A stretch of DNA of 64,000 nucleotides, taken from Salegentibacter sp. Hel_I_6. GTDB taxonomy: Bacteria; Bacteroidota; Bacteroidia; Flavobacteriales; Flavobacteriaceae. The position numbers and the translations under genes are program-made. Numbering within the stretch: the first letter of the stretch is position 1; each line of letters starts with the position of its first letter. The stretch spans positions 3,596,001 to 3,660,000 of the forward strand of contig NZ_JQNQ01000001.1 of assembly GCF_000745315.1 (NCBI RefSeq), in the 5' to 3' direction. This document shows positions 45,318-55,060 of the stretch, piece by piece. Under the pieces are notes generated by a model, which saw only the letters and a program-made list of their open reading frames with translations, was not told where the DNA came from and made no database searches.

Positions 45318-45808
45318 TAGAAATAGTTCCCTCGCGGTGTATAATAGGAAGAACCGTAGTACATTCTGCGTTGGGTTTGCCTATGAAGCGCATTTTGATA
45401 AATTCGCTGATTTTGATAATAAGGGTTTGAATTAAGAGCGTCGTTATAGACGTCATCACTATCTCTTAATCTATAGTTATCAGAAATTTCGAATGCTTTC
45501 TTTTTCTGTTGTGTGGTTGTTGGTAGTGGAGTGCCAATGTCTACAGTACGTTTTTTCATATTGCGTTGGCTTTCAAGAATTCCAATCATATCTACGCTGG
45601 CGCGTTTCCCATTGTCAACATTTATAAATTCACCACTTGGGAGATCAAAATTACCTTTAAAGAATTGTTGTCCAAAACTAAGATCACTCCAGGCAGGTTC
45701 AATGCTGTAATTGCTAATTTCAAAATCTTCAATATCCCAATATTCCTGGGCAGAAACCGAAGAAATTCCGAACAAAAACAAACTAAGAAAGAGGAAGCTA
45801 AATTTCAT
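45314..45808 (-). CDS. Small secreted protein, unknown function
   Basis: A 164-residue protein with a signal peptide (MKFSFLFLSLFLFGISSVSAQ). The mature part is rich in Asn, Tyr and Gln toward the end (QNQRIYQNALHRQTQRRMYYGSSYYTPRGNYFY). I recognise no domain. It faces cvfB tail to tail with a 4-bp overlap, which is compact but not a problem for expression. Confidence 0.65.
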   Translation of the reverse strand: MKFSFLFLSLFLFGISSVSAQEYWDIEDFEISNYSIEPAWSDLSFGQQFFKGNFDLPSGEFINVDNGKRASVDMIGILESQRNMKKRTVDIGTPLPTTTQQKKKAFEISDNYRLRDSDDVYNDALNSNPYYQNQRIYQNALHRQTQRRMYYGSSYYTPRGNYFY

Positions 45809-45862
45809 TTTTTGGGCTTTTGTCTTTAATATAGCAAAAACAATGCAAATCTATTTGAAGCA

Positions 45863-45898
45863 CAAAGATATTAAGATAAATTGAAAAGCTTATTTTTG
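45863..45898. promoter_or_regulatory. Divergent -7 boxes between 45808 gene and menB
   Basis: On the plus strand TATTTTTG (45891-45898) is an exact -7 box 16 bp before the menB start. On the minus strand TATCTTTG (45870-45863) is an exact -7 box 55 bp before the secreted protein's start. No convincing -33 element was found for either. Confidence 0.4.
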
Positions 45899-45914
45899 GA
45901 TAAAATAACTACTT

Positions 45915-46754
45915 ATGAGTGAAATTAACTGGAAAACTGTAAAAGAATACGAAGATATAACTTATAAAAAATCGGGAGGTGTGGCAAGAATAGCTTTTAA
46001 TCGTCCCGATGTTAGGAATGCCTTTAGACCTAAAACTACTTCAGAACTTTTAGATGCATTTCATAATGCCCATGAAGATACCGAAATTGGTTGTGTTTTA
46101 CTCTCTGCTGAAGGGCCCTCATCAAAAGACGGTAAATGGGCGTTTTGTAGCGGTGGCGATCAAAAAGCACGTGGTCACCAGGGTTACGTGGGAGAAGATG
46201 GTTACCATAGATTAAATATTTTAGAAGTTCAAAGATTAATACGATTTATGCCGAAGGCCGTTATTTGTGTGGTTCCCGGCTGGGCTGTAGGAGGTGGGCA
46301 TAGTTTGCACGTAGTTTGCGATCTCACGCTTGCCAGTAAGGAACACGCTATTTTTAAACAAACCGATGCCGATGTAACGAGTTTTGATGCCGGTTATGGT
46401 TCAGCGTATTTAGCAAAAATGGTAGGGCAGAAGAAAGCGCGTGAAATCTTTTTCCTCGGAAGAAATTATTCAGCGCAAGAAGCTTATGAAATGGGAATGG
46501 TAAATGCGGTAATTCCGCACGATGAGCTTGAAGATACTGCTTATGAATGGGCACAGGAAATTATGGCAAAATCACCAACTTCTATCAAAATGCTGAAATT
46601 CGCCATGAATATGACTGATGACGGGATGGTAGGCCAGCAGGTTTTTGCGGGGGAAGTAACCCGACTCGCTTATATGACCGATGAAGCTAAAGAAGGTAGG
46701 GATGCATTTCTGGAAAAAAGAAAACCTAATTTTGATAAAAAATGGATCCCATAG
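45915..46754 (+). CDS. menB: 1,4-dihydroxy-2-naphthoyl-CoA synthase
   Basis: Crotonase-fold enzyme (279 aa) that closes the naphthoquinone ring from o-succinylbenzoyl-CoA. Conserved segments are FCSGGDQKARG, PGWAVGGGHSLHVVCDLTLAS and DADVTSFDAGYGSAYLAKMVG, with the Asp/Tyr motif of MenB. It is separated from menI-menF-menD by three unrelated genes. The end overlaps the next gene by 13 bp. Confidence 0.95.
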   Translation: MSEINWKTVKEYEDITYKKSGGVARIAFNRPDVRNAFRPKTTSELLDAFHNAHEDTEIGCVLLSAEGPSSKDGKWAFCSGGDQKARGHQGYVGEDGYHRLNILEVQRLIRFMPKAVICVVPGWAVGGGHSLHVVCDLTLASKEHAIFKQTDADVTSFDAGYGSAYLAKMVGQKKAREIFFLGRNYSAQEAYEMGMVNAVIPHDELEDTAYEWAQEIMAKSPTSIKMLKFAMNMTDDGMVGQQVFAGEVTRLAYMTDEAKEGRDAFLEKRKPNFDKKWIP

Positions 46755-47269
46755 CTGAGCATTTCCAAAACGAACAGATTGATATATCTACTTTACCAAA
46801 ATTGGAATCGGTAGATTTTTCTTCAGTTTCGCCTCAATACCTTATAAAAATGAATATTCAGACGGGTGTTTTTATGCTCGTCTTGCTTATTTTTCTTGGT
46901 GGGTTTTGGTTCTTTCAGCTTAATCATTTGCAATCAGGACTTATTTTCTCAGGCCTCTTAATTGCTTTTATATTTAGATTTTGGAATAACTTTAAATTAT
47001 TAAAAAGTCTTGGATATGCGCTTCGGGAGAAAGACATCATTTATAAAAGGGGCTTTATTTTTTCTAAAACCACAGTTATTCCATTTAATAGAGTGCAACA
47101 CGCCTCAATATCACGAGGAGTTTGGGATAAAATTTTAGGAATTTCCAGTCTTAATGTTTTTACCGCAGGCGGCAGCGGCAGCGATATCGCTATTCCCGGT
47201 TTAGAGCCAGGACAGGCGCTTCAGTTAAAAGAAGCCATTGCGGTTAAGATTTCTAAAGATGAAGCCTAA
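46742..47269 (+). CDS. Bacterial PH domain protein (YdbS-like)
   Basis: Membrane protein (175 aa) with two close transmembrane segments (FMLVLLIFLGGFWFF and HLQSGLIFSGLLIAFIF) and a C-terminal bacterial PH domain (KRGFIFSKTTVIPFNRVQHASISRGVW, then SLNVFTAGGS). It is the partner of the larger protein that follows. The start overlaps the menB end by 13 bp. Family proteins are implicated in envelope stress, with no fixed activity. Confidence 0.78.
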   Translation: MDPIAEHFQNEQIDISTLPKLESVDFSSVSPQYLIKMNIQTGVFMLVLLIFLGGFWFFQLNHLQSGLIFSGLLIAFIFRFWNNFKLLKSLGYALREKDIIYKRGFIFSKTTVIPFNRVQHASISRGVWDKILGISSLNVFTAGGSGSDIAIPGLEPGQALQLKEAIAVKISKDEA

Positions 47270-48776
47270 TACATATAATGCCGCCCAACGCCAATCTATA
47301 GCTGGTGTTCTTCTTATTTTCTTTTCCAGCCTCTATAAATTATTTAGAATGTTTTGGGCACTTGGCGCTTATCTGCTTTTCAGCGGGCCAAGTAAGACTA
47401 CTTTGATTTATACAGCAATAGGCTTATTTGTAGTAACAGGGTTAACTTTAATCTATAGTTATTTATATTACCGAAAGTTCATTTTTTATATCGATTATGA
47501 CCGAGAAGAATTCGTGTTGGAAAAAGGAATTTTTTCTACAGAAAATACGGCTATTCCTTTTGATAAAATTCAGCAGGTTTATTTTAAGCGCTCTATCCTT
47601 CAGCGAGTGATCAATGTTTACAGCCTGGTAGTAGACACTGCTGGAAGCAATGAAAAAGAAGTAGAGATAAAAGCAATTTCAGAAGAAGATGCCAATAGAC
47701 TTTCAGAAATTCTCTTGAGAGTTAAGTCAGAAAAAATAGAAAAAGAACACCCAGAGCAAGATGATTTAGTAGAAGAAAGTAAAGAAGTCTGGACTCATAA
47801 AGTTGGTATTCTTACCCTGCTAAAAATTGGGATTAGCACCAACTATCTTCGCGGACTTTCTCTAGTCTTTGCTTTTATAATGACGGTTTATAACAGAATT
47901 AATACATATTTTAAAGATAGAATTGATGATTTTGAAAACTATTTTAGTCAGTTTTCAGGAGTTTTACAATCTTTTGGCTACCTCGCTATAATTTTTGGGT
48001 TGCTGCTGCTTTTGAGTATAAGTATTACCATTATTGAAGTATTTATAAAATATTACGGACTAAAAATCAAGCAGAATAATGATAAGCTGGAAGTAGAAAT
48101 GGGTTTAAAGACCAATACCAAGGTTTCACTGCAACCCAGAAGGCTTCAATTAATGCGAATTAAGACGAATCCTATTCAACAACGAATTAATCTTTATGAA
48201 GCGCAAATTTCTCTGGCAAGCAGTGAAAATGAGCTTCAGAAGAATAAAATAAAAATTCCAGGATTAGGAAAAGAGATCGTAAAAAAGATAAAATCTTTTC
48301 TCTATAGCGAAGATTCAAAATCTCGATTTAGAACCACCTTTAGGCCTGATAAATTGTTGTTATTTAGAAAGCTGTCTTTTGCACTGATACCAATTTTAAT
48401 CTTTCTTAGTTTTTGGAATTTCACCGAAATTATAAACTTTCAGGTTTGGTTAATTGTACTACTGCTAAGCTTATACTTTATTACCGCGTTAACTTTACAA
48501 ATACTTTCCTTTAAAGCCCGGAAATTAATAATTACCGAAGAATTTCTACAGAAGAAAAAAGGCTTCTGGAATAAGACCGAAGAAACCCTAGAGTTGTTTA
48601 AGATTCAATCTATAAGTGTAAAGCAACCTATTTGGTACCGAAGAAAAAACCTGGTTAATTTAGTTTTTCATACTGCCGGGGGAGACCTTAGATTTTACGC
48701 AGTAAATAATGATATTTTGCAGTATATAAATTATGTGCTATATAAAGCGGAAGTTACTTCTAAGAATTGGATGTAG
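47259..48776 (+). CDS. Bacterial PH domain membrane protein (YdbT-like)
   Basis: A 505-residue membrane protein with three PH-like repeats: VLEKGIFSTENTAIPFDKIQQVYFKRSILQ, a second at about residues 270-320 (VEMGLKTNTKVSLQPRRLQLMRIKTNPIQQ), and a C-terminal one (LQKKKGFWNKTEETLELFKIQSISVKQP). About five or six transmembrane segments lie between them. I start at MKPNTYNAAQRQS (47259), which overlaps the YdbS-like gene by 11 bp. The YdbS/YdbT pair is conserved in many bacteria, function uncertain. Confidence 0.78.
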   Translation: MKPNTYNAAQRQSIAGVLLIFFSSLYKLFRMFWALGAYLLFSGPSKTTLIYTAIGLFVVTGLTLIYSYLYYRKFIFYIDYDREEFVLEKGIFSTENTAIPFDKIQQVYFKRSILQRVINVYSLVVDTAGSNEKEVEIKAISEEDANRLSEILLRVKSEKIEKEHPEQDDLVEESKEVWTHKVGILTLLKIGISTNYLRGLSLVFAFIMTVYNRINTYFKDRIDDFENYFSQFSGVLQSFGYLAIIFGLLLLLSISITIIEVFIKYYGLKIKQNNDKLEVEMGLKTNTKVSLQPRRLQLMRIKTNPIQQRINLYEAQISLASSENELQKNKIKIPGLGKEIVKKIKSFLYSEDSKSRFRTTFRPDKLLLFRKLSFALIPILIFLSFWNFTEIINFQVWLIVLLLSLYFITALTLQILSFKARKLIITEEFLQKKKGFWNKTEETLELFKIQSISVKQPIWYRRKNLVNLVFHTAGGDLRFYAVNNDILQYINYVLYKAEVTSKNWM

Positions 48777-48795
48777 AAGAATTGTGTTGTTTAAA

Positions 48796-48832
48796 AATAA
48801 TCCCCAATCTAAAGTAAGATCGGGGATTATTT
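48796..48832. terminator. Bidirectional terminator (YdbT / E1 fusion)
   Basis: Perfect 10-bp stem AATAATCCCC / GGGGATTATT with a 16-nt loop, flanked by T-rich sequence on both strands. It lies between the convergent YdbT-like and E1 genes, 20 bp after both stop codons. Confidence 0.75.
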
Positions 48833-48852
48833 CAATTAAAAATTAACAAAAT

Positions 48853-51258
48853 TTATCTTATCGCAGGATATTCTTCAGGGTTTACTTCATTGAAGATGGC
48901 GTAAACTTTTTCAAAAATATCTTCTGCTGATGGCTTACTGAAATAATCACCATCGGTGCCATAAGCAGGACGGTGTTCTTTAGCGGTAAGCGTTTGCGGC
49001 TTACTGTCTAGGTATCTCCACGCATTTTGTTCGTTTAATACTTTATCCAAAATATAGGCTGAAGCTCCTCCCGGAACATCTTCGTCTATGATGAGAAGTC
49101 GGTTTGTTTTTTCTACACTCTTTACAATATCGTGATCTAAATCGAAAGGAAGTAAAGATTGCGCATCAATCACTTCGGCATTAATTCCAAATTCGCTTAG
49201 CTCCTCTGCAGTTTGAGCTACAATTCTTAAAGTAGAACCGTAAGAAACTAAAGTAATATCATTACCCTCTCTAAATGTTTCCACTTTACCGATAGGAGTT
49301 CTAAGTTCAGCCAGGTTTGTAGGTTTCTTCTCTTTAAGACGGTAACCGTTTAAACATTCAACCAGTAGGGCGGGAGTATCCTGCTCCAGCAAGGTGTTGT
49401 AAAAACCAGCTGCTTTGGTCATATTTCTTGGTACGAGTACGTGCATACCACGCACCAGGTTTAAGATGCCACCCATTTGCGAACCACTATGCCAAATACC
49501 TTCTAAACGGTGGCCACGGGTTCTTATAATTAGCGGTGCTTTTTGTTTTCCTTTAGTTCGGTATTGTAAAGTAGCGAGATCATCGCTCATTCCCTGTAAT
49601 GCATACATTACATAATCCAGGTATTGAATTTCGGCAATAGGTCTCAAGCCTCTCATCGCCATTCCAATTCCCTGGCCTAAAATGGTGGCTTCACGAATAC
49701 CTACATCGGCTACGCGAAGCTTTCCGTATTTAGCCTGGAGCCCTTCCAATCCCTGATTAACATCTCCAATTTCTCCGGCATCCTCACCAAAGATTAAAGT
49801 TTCTGGCTTGTTGCCAAAGATTTGATCGAAGTTATCCCGAAGAATAATTCGCCCATCAACTTCAGTCGAGTCATCGTCGTATTCAGGTAAAACTTCAGTT
49901 TGAAGTGTAGCATTAGATTCTATAAATAAATGACTGTTATAATCAGCAGCAGCAGATTTATCAAAATCTTTTAGCCAATCGAGAAGCTTAGATTTTTCTT
50001 CAGAATTTTCTTTCCTAATTAGTCTTAAAGTCTTTCTCGCAGTAACCGCAAGATCTTTTTTAAGCGGTTCTTTATTTCCGTTTAAGTCTTTAGCCAATTT
50101 TATTACTTCTTCCTTTTCGTCAGTATTTTTGGCTAATTTAGAAAGTACGGCAAGTAATTCTTTTTGCTTTGTTTTTGTAGGCTCCAGGTAATTATTCCAG
50201 GCAGCTTTTTTGCCTTCTCTTACCTCACGTTTAATTTCTTTTTCAATATCCTGTAGCTCTTCATCTGTACTAATATTGTTCTCCAGAATCCATTCCCTTA
50301 ACTTAACGTTGCAATCAAACTCTCGTTCCCAGGATAAACGTTGCTCATTCTTATATCGTTCGTGCGAGCCAGAAGTAGAGTGACCTTGCGGTTGTGTAAG
50401 TTCTACCACGTGAATAAGGACCGGGCAATGTTCTTCCCTGGCAATTTTCTCAGCTTTTTCGTAGGCTTCGGTAAGGGCTACATAGTCCCAACCATTAACC
50501 ACAATAATTTCGTATCCTTTATTATTTTCATCCCTTTGGAAACCTTTTACAATTTCAGAGATACTTTCTTTTGTAGTTTGATGTCTTGCATGTACCGAAA
50601 TTCCGTATTCGTCATCCCAAACACTCAATACCATAGGTACTTGCAGTACACCGGCGGCGTTTAAGGTTTCCCAAAAATGACCTTCACTGGTACTGGCATT
50701 ACCAATAGTTCCCCAGGCAATTTCATTCCCATTTTCAGAAAAATTCTCTGAGGCTATACCTTCTACATTCCTATATATTTTCGAGGCCTGTGCAAGACCT
50801 AAAAGTCTTGGCATTTGGCCGGCGGTAGGGGATATATCGGAACTGGAATTTTTTTGTTCTGTAAGGTTTCTCCAGGTTCCATCTTCGTTGAGACTGTGGG
50901 TGGTAAAATGTCCTCCCATTTGTCTTCCACCAGACATAGGTTCATTTTCCAAATTGGTATCGGCGTATAAACCGGCAAAAAACTGTTCTATGCTAAATTG
51001 ATTGATGGCCATCATAAAGGTTTGATCACGATAGTAACCAGACCTAAAATCGCCATTCTTAAAAGCTTTAGCCATGGCGAGCTGTGGTACTTCTTTCCCA
51101 TCTCCAAAAATTCCGAATTTAGCTTTTCCTGTAAGAACTTCTCGTCTTCCTAAAAGGCTGCATTCCCGGCTGGTAACAGCAATCTTGTAATCTGCCAATA
51201 CCTGTACCTTAAAATCTTCAAATGAAATTGAATCTTTAATTTCTGTTTCGCTTTGCAT
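48853..51258 (-). CDS. Branched-chain 2-oxoacid dehydrogenase E1, alpha-beta fusion
   Basis: An 801-residue TPP enzyme with E1-alpha (residues ~1-440) and E1-beta (~470-801) fused, the first component of the branched-chain dehydrogenase complex. Alpha motifs are GGRQMGGHF and TSEGHFWETLNAAGV; beta motifs are FGEDAGEIGDVNQGLEGLQAKYG and PIAEIQYLDYVMYALQG. In the cofactor site the usual GDG is GNA (Asn187) and the downstream NN is DD (Asp215-Asp216), a reciprocal exchange. The substrate is inferred from the family. Confidence 0.85.
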   Translation of the reverse strand: MQSETEIKDSISFEDFKVQVLADYKIAVTSRECSLLGRREVLTGKAKFGIFGDGKEVPQLAMAKAFKNGDFRSGYYRDQTFMMAINQFSIEQFFAGLYADTNLENEPMSGGRQMGGHFTTHSLNEDGTWRNLTEQKNSSSDISPTAGQMPRLLGLAQASKIYRNVEGIASENFSENGNEIAWGTIGNASTSEGHFWETLNAAGVLQVPMVLSVWDDEYGISVHARHQTTKESISEIVKGFQRDENNKGYEIIVVNGWDYVALTEAYEKAEKIAREEHCPVLIHVVELTQPQGHSTSGSHERYKNEQRLSWEREFDCNVKLREWILENNISTDEELQDIEKEIKREVREGKKAAWNNYLEPTKTKQKELLAVLSKLAKNTDEKEEVIKLAKDLNGNKEPLKKDLAVTARKTLRLIRKENSEEKSKLLDWLKDFDKSAAADYNSHLFIESNATLQTEVLPEYDDDSTEVDGRIILRDNFDQIFGNKPETLIFGEDAGEIGDVNQGLEGLQAKYGKLRVADVGIREATILGQGIGMAMRGLRPIAEIQYLDYVMYALQGMSDDLATLQYRTKGKQKAPLIIRTRGHRLEGIWHSGSQMGGILNLVRGMHVLVPRNMTKAAGFYNTLLEQDTPALLVECLNGYRLKEKKPTNLAELRTPIGKVETFREGNDITLVSYGSTLRIVAQTAEELSEFGINAEVIDAQSLLPFDLDHDIVKSVEKTNRLLIIDEDVPGGASAYILDKVLNEQNAWRYLDSKPQTLTAKEHRPAYGTDGDYFSKPSAEDIFEKVYAIFNEVNPEEYPAIR

Positions 51259-51463
51259 GAACGTTGTTTATGAATAATAACAAATGTAACGAAAACTTAG
51301 ATTGTACACAATTCATTAAAATCAAAATATTTTAAGAAAAGTGTATTTTAAAGTATTTTTATTGTATTTACTGGAATGAAATCATAAAAATTATAAAAAA
51401 TGCTGAGTTTAATGTAATTCAAATGAAGATTGCTAAGAATTAGTTATTGGAATTAAATGTTTG

Positions 51464-54277
51464 TTAATACCAACGGCGTGTGAAAAGTCTTATTAAAGTA
51501 TTGAGATCCAGGGAAACGATAAATCGAATTTTTTCATCATAGTTCTCCTGGGCTACTTCCCAACCCAAATTTGAATATACAGGGAAGAATAACTCAAAAT
51601 AATCATCTACTAAACTCAGCCTAACCCCAGAATCATATAAAAATTGAGCATTTTCGTGCTGATTCTTTACCAAACCTACATCGCCATAAATAAAGAACCA
51701 TTTATAGAGATTTGTACTTCCGTTTAAAGTAGTTATCCATTGGTTTGCGTATTCGGGTTGAAGTTGAGATTTGAAACCACCTTCAGCAACAATGATTTGC
51801 TGACTGAATAGACCAGATCCCTGGCTTCTTCCGTAGTAATTATAATCAAAAAGATAATCTGTAGGACGGTCTAAGGCGAAACTGAAATAATCTGACTCCA
51901 TATTATCGCTGTATAAAAACGTTCCGGTGAAGAACCTAAGATTGATCTGCCTGTTATTTCTAAATAATTTTCGATATTCCAGGCTCATAGAAATCTTACT
52001 GAATTTCTCTGCTAATTGAAAGTCGAACGAAGCCGAATAATAATCTACCAAATGTGGTTTACTGTAGCGATAATTAATGTTAAATACATTGTAATTGGGT
52101 TCTTCTACAGCTTCGGCAGGATCAATATCTCGTCTAACATTTATATTTCTTATTAGAAGATTTTGCCGCTCATTGTCTCTTAAATATTTATTTCTGAAAG
52201 AAAAATTCAAAAACGGGGTGTATTTCTCATAGAAAAGGTTGTAGCCATAAGAATAGCGTGTACCTCCCAATCCGTAAGAAATGGAGTAAAGCTCTTTGTT
52301 TTCAAATTGATGTACATTGCTAAATGAAGCCGAACCAACTATGGTTTCACTGTTAAATCCATATTTTGGAGAAATATTAAAATTGAAAGTTTTTGACAGC
52401 ACTGTTTTATTATACAATTTTGGACCAATAGAAATCCCATCGTATAAGTTATAATTGAATTCAGGCATAAAAAATAACTGCGAGTATCGAGGATCTTCAA
52501 TATCCTGAAGTAGTCTAAATTGTAGCGGTTTATTGAAGAGTTTAGTAACGGCTTTGTAATTATCACGCTGGTTGAATTCTGGGATCTTTTGCTCATAATT
52601 TAAAGCAAGTCTATCTACTCCCTGTCTCGCAATTTCAATAGTTTTTGTCTTGTCAATATTTTCTACCCATTTTTTGAAGACAATTTCACCATCTTTTAGA
52701 CCATATAAAGAAACCGGAAAGTCAGTTCTTCTTTTATTCTTAATAGTTACACTTAATGAATCTTTAGTTTTACGGAGATTCTGAATAGTGAAATCTATCT
52801 TTTTATTGGAATCTACATAATCATTAAAAAACCAGGAAATATCTTTGGTAGCATGCTTTTGTAGAATTTGTTCAAAATCTTCTGCTGAAGTTGGACGCAT
52901 ATTATGATTACTGTAAAATTCTTTAACGGCGTCTTTAACCGTACCATTCCCCAGGTAATCTTCAACATATTTAAGTCCTACACCTGCTTTATATGAATTG
53001 GCTATATTTTTATTGAATTTAACCAGTGAATCCTGAGCTGAACTTAACGGCTGATCTAAATTCATCCTAGCCATATTCATGTAAAGGAATTGATATTGAT
53101 CGTTAAACTCTAAATCGGCAGCGTGAAACCAGCGTACACCAATAATATTGCTTAGATTACCCAGTAATTTCATATTTGGGTAATGCTCATTCACATAATC
53201 AATCATTAAAGAAACCAAAATAGCATCGTGTACCCATTGTTCCTTTCTGGGATTAATATGTATTGAGTTTTTCAGCAAATAATTAGTAATGGTTTTAAAC
53301 TGTTTGATGTCGTACTGAAATCCGTCGGGAAAAGGCCGAATAAATCCAGGTAATTGATTTAAACCATAGATAGGATTAATTAAATAATCATCACGCGTTA
53401 TAAAAATATTGCGATGAGGATATTCACCAACTCTTTCGTTGTAATACTTTAAAATACGATTTAGAAGAATTCTTTTAATTTCCGGCTGGAGATCATCATC
53501 ATCTACATTGGTAAGTATTTCGTGATTTTCGGTCTGTATAGATTCAAAAATAAAGGATTTAGCAAGGTAAAGTTTGGTATCTAATTGGTCTTTTCCTGTA
53601 AGCTTTACAGTTTTAAAACCATTATTTGTACTTACACTTTTAAAATTAAGTGGAGAGCCTACATAATACTGTGGGGGAGTGGTGAGTTGTATCTCTATAT
53701 CGTGAAGGGCGTTGTATTGATCTCCCAGGTTTTTATGGCTAAAAACTTCCCAATTTCCGTTTTTATACACCCCCGGGGTAATGTACCAGTATCTAAGCTT
53801 GTAATTGTTTTCTGAATCTACCCCGTATCGTGTAAATTTATCTATAGGAATTTTCACCTGGTAATCTAAGTTCAACGTGACACTTTTATCTGGTAATAAG
53901 GGTTTGTAGAGTTTAACTTTAATTAAATCCTGAGCTTCTTCAGGCCGCTCCCATATAAATCTCTCATCTTCAGCATTAGTGATTTCACTTATATAAGTAC
54001 CACCCCGCTCTTCATCTTTTGCAAATCTAAAACGGCGTGCAAATTCTTCGGCAAATCGTTTTGCCAGTGGAGTGTTCTTTGCGCTAAAAGCATTCGCCCA
54101 ATCATTGAGAAAAATATAGTTTAGTGTATCACTACTTGTGTTAGTATAAACTAATTCCTGCTCAATAGAAAAAGTGTGGGTAATATCGTTTAATTGAGCG
54201 TTTAATGAGATAGAGTTTTGCGCAAAACTCCATCCAATTCCCACGAAAAAAAGTAATAAAATAAAATAAAATCTCAA
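51464..54277 (-). CDS. Degenerate M1-like domain fused to an outer-membrane barrel
   Basis: A 937-residue protein with a signal peptide (ending GWSFAQ). Residues ~25-520 resemble the M1 aminopeptidase fold (ITDD-type loop TRDDYLINPIYGLNQLP, N-terminal beta domain, later helical part), but no HEXXH zinc motif is present anywhere. The C-terminal ~380 residues are rich in alternating aromatic strands and end in RRWY, as in outer-membrane beta-barrels. So it may be a structural or binding protein in the outer membrane. I know similar proteins in Flavobacteria without a known role. Confidence 0.65.
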   Translation of the reverse strand: MRFYFILLLFFVGIGWSFAQNSISLNAQLNDITHTFSIEQELVYTNTSSDTLNYIFLNDWANAFSAKNTPLAKRFAEEFARRFRFAKDEERGGTYISEITNAEDERFIWERPEEAQDLIKVKLYKPLLPDKSVTLNLDYQVKIPIDKFTRYGVDSENNYKLRYWYITPGVYKNGNWEVFSHKNLGDQYNALHDIEIQLTTPPQYYVGSPLNFKSVSTNNGFKTVKLTGKDQLDTKLYLAKSFIFESIQTENHEILTNVDDDDLQPEIKRILLNRILKYYNERVGEYPHRNIFITRDDYLINPIYGLNQLPGFIRPFPDGFQYDIKQFKTITNYLLKNSIHINPRKEQWVHDAILVSLMIDYVNEHYPNMKLLGNLSNIIGVRWFHAADLEFNDQYQFLYMNMARMNLDQPLSSAQDSLVKFNKNIANSYKAGVGLKYVEDYLGNGTVKDAVKEFYSNHNMRPTSAEDFEQILQKHATKDISWFFNDYVDSNKKIDFTIQNLRKTKDSLSVTIKNKRRTDFPVSLYGLKDGEIVFKKWVENIDKTKTIEIARQGVDRLALNYEQKIPEFNQRDNYKAVTKLFNKPLQFRLLQDIEDPRYSQLFFMPEFNYNLYDGISIGPKLYNKTVLSKTFNFNISPKYGFNSETIVGSASFSNVHQFENKELYSISYGLGGTRYSYGYNLFYEKYTPFLNFSFRNKYLRDNERQNLLIRNINVRRDIDPAEAVEEPNYNVFNINYRYSKPHLVDYYSASFDFQLAEKFSKISMSLEYRKLFRNNRQINLRFFTGTFLYSDNMESDYFSFALDRPTDYLFDYNYYGRSQGSGLFSQQIIVAEGGFKSQLQPEYANQWITTLNGSTNLYKWFFIYGDVGLVKNQHENAQFLYDSGVRLSLVDDYFELFFPVYSNLGWEVAQENYDEKIRFIVSLDLNTLIRLFTRRWY

Positions 54278-54350
54278 GGGGAATATTTTTAGCGTAATAC
54301 AGAATTCGATCTAAATATAATCAAAGTTTTTATCCCTGCTTAAGATTTGT

Positions 54351-55043
54351 TTAAAAGTTAGGACTAAGGTTATATTCTCCATAGAATTCGTTTAATATAT
54401 CGATAACTTCGTCTTCGGTATCTACTACCTGAACCAAATCCATATCTGGCGCACTTATATTCTGAAAGTCATCTAAAAGAGCTTTTTGAATCCAATCTAC
54501 CAAACCACCCCAAAAATCTCTTCCCACTAGAATAATAGGAAATTTATCTATTTTATGAGTCTGAATAAGCGTAATTGCTTCAAAAAGTTCATCTAAAGTT
54601 CCAAAACCACCAGGCATAACTACGAAGCCCTGTGAATATTTAACAAACATTACTTTTCTAACGAAGAAATAATCAAAATCCAGGCTTTTATCATTATCAA
54701 TATATGGGTTGTCGTGTTGTTCAAAAGGAAGATCAATATTTAAACCTACAGAAGTACCGCCGCCAAGGTGTGCGCCTTTATTTCCGGCTTCCATAATTCC
54801 GGGACCACCGCCGGTAATAACTCCATAGCCGTTTTCGACAATTTTTTTCGCTATTTTTTCTGCGAGTTTATAATATTTTTGATCGGGTTTGGTTCGGGCT
54901 GAACCAAATATAGAGACACAAGGACCAATTTGACTTAGCTTTTCGTAGCCATTTACAAATTCGCCCATAATTTTAAAAATAGCCCAGGAATCGTTTGTTT
55001 TTATCTCATTCCAGGCTTTATTCTTAAGGTTGTTATTCTTCAT
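54351..55043 (-). CDS. LOG-family Rossmann-fold protein (TIGR00730)
   Basis: A 230-residue protein of the LOG/lysine-decarboxylase-like family. Key motifs are GGGPGIMEAGNKGA and MPGGFGTLDELFEAITLIQ, the nucleotide-ribose binding signature. Related plant proteins release cytokinin bases from the nucleotide; the bacterial role is usually nucleotide 5'-monophosphate hydrolysis. It lies 17 bp after uvrA on the same strand. Confidence 0.87.
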   Translation of the reverse strand: MKNNNLKNKAWNEIKTNDSWAIFKIMGEFVNGYEKLSQIGPCVSIFGSARTKPDQKYYKLAEKIAKKIVENGYGVITGGGPGIMEAGNKGAHLGGGTSVGLNIDLPFEQHDNPYIDNDKSLDFDYFFVRKVMFVKYSQGFVVMPGGFGTLDELFEAITLIQTHKIDKFPIILVGRDFWGGLVDWIQKALLDDFQNISAPDMDLVQVVDTEDEVIDILNEFYGEYNLSPNF

Positions 55044-55060
55044 ATTATTAGTTAGTATTT

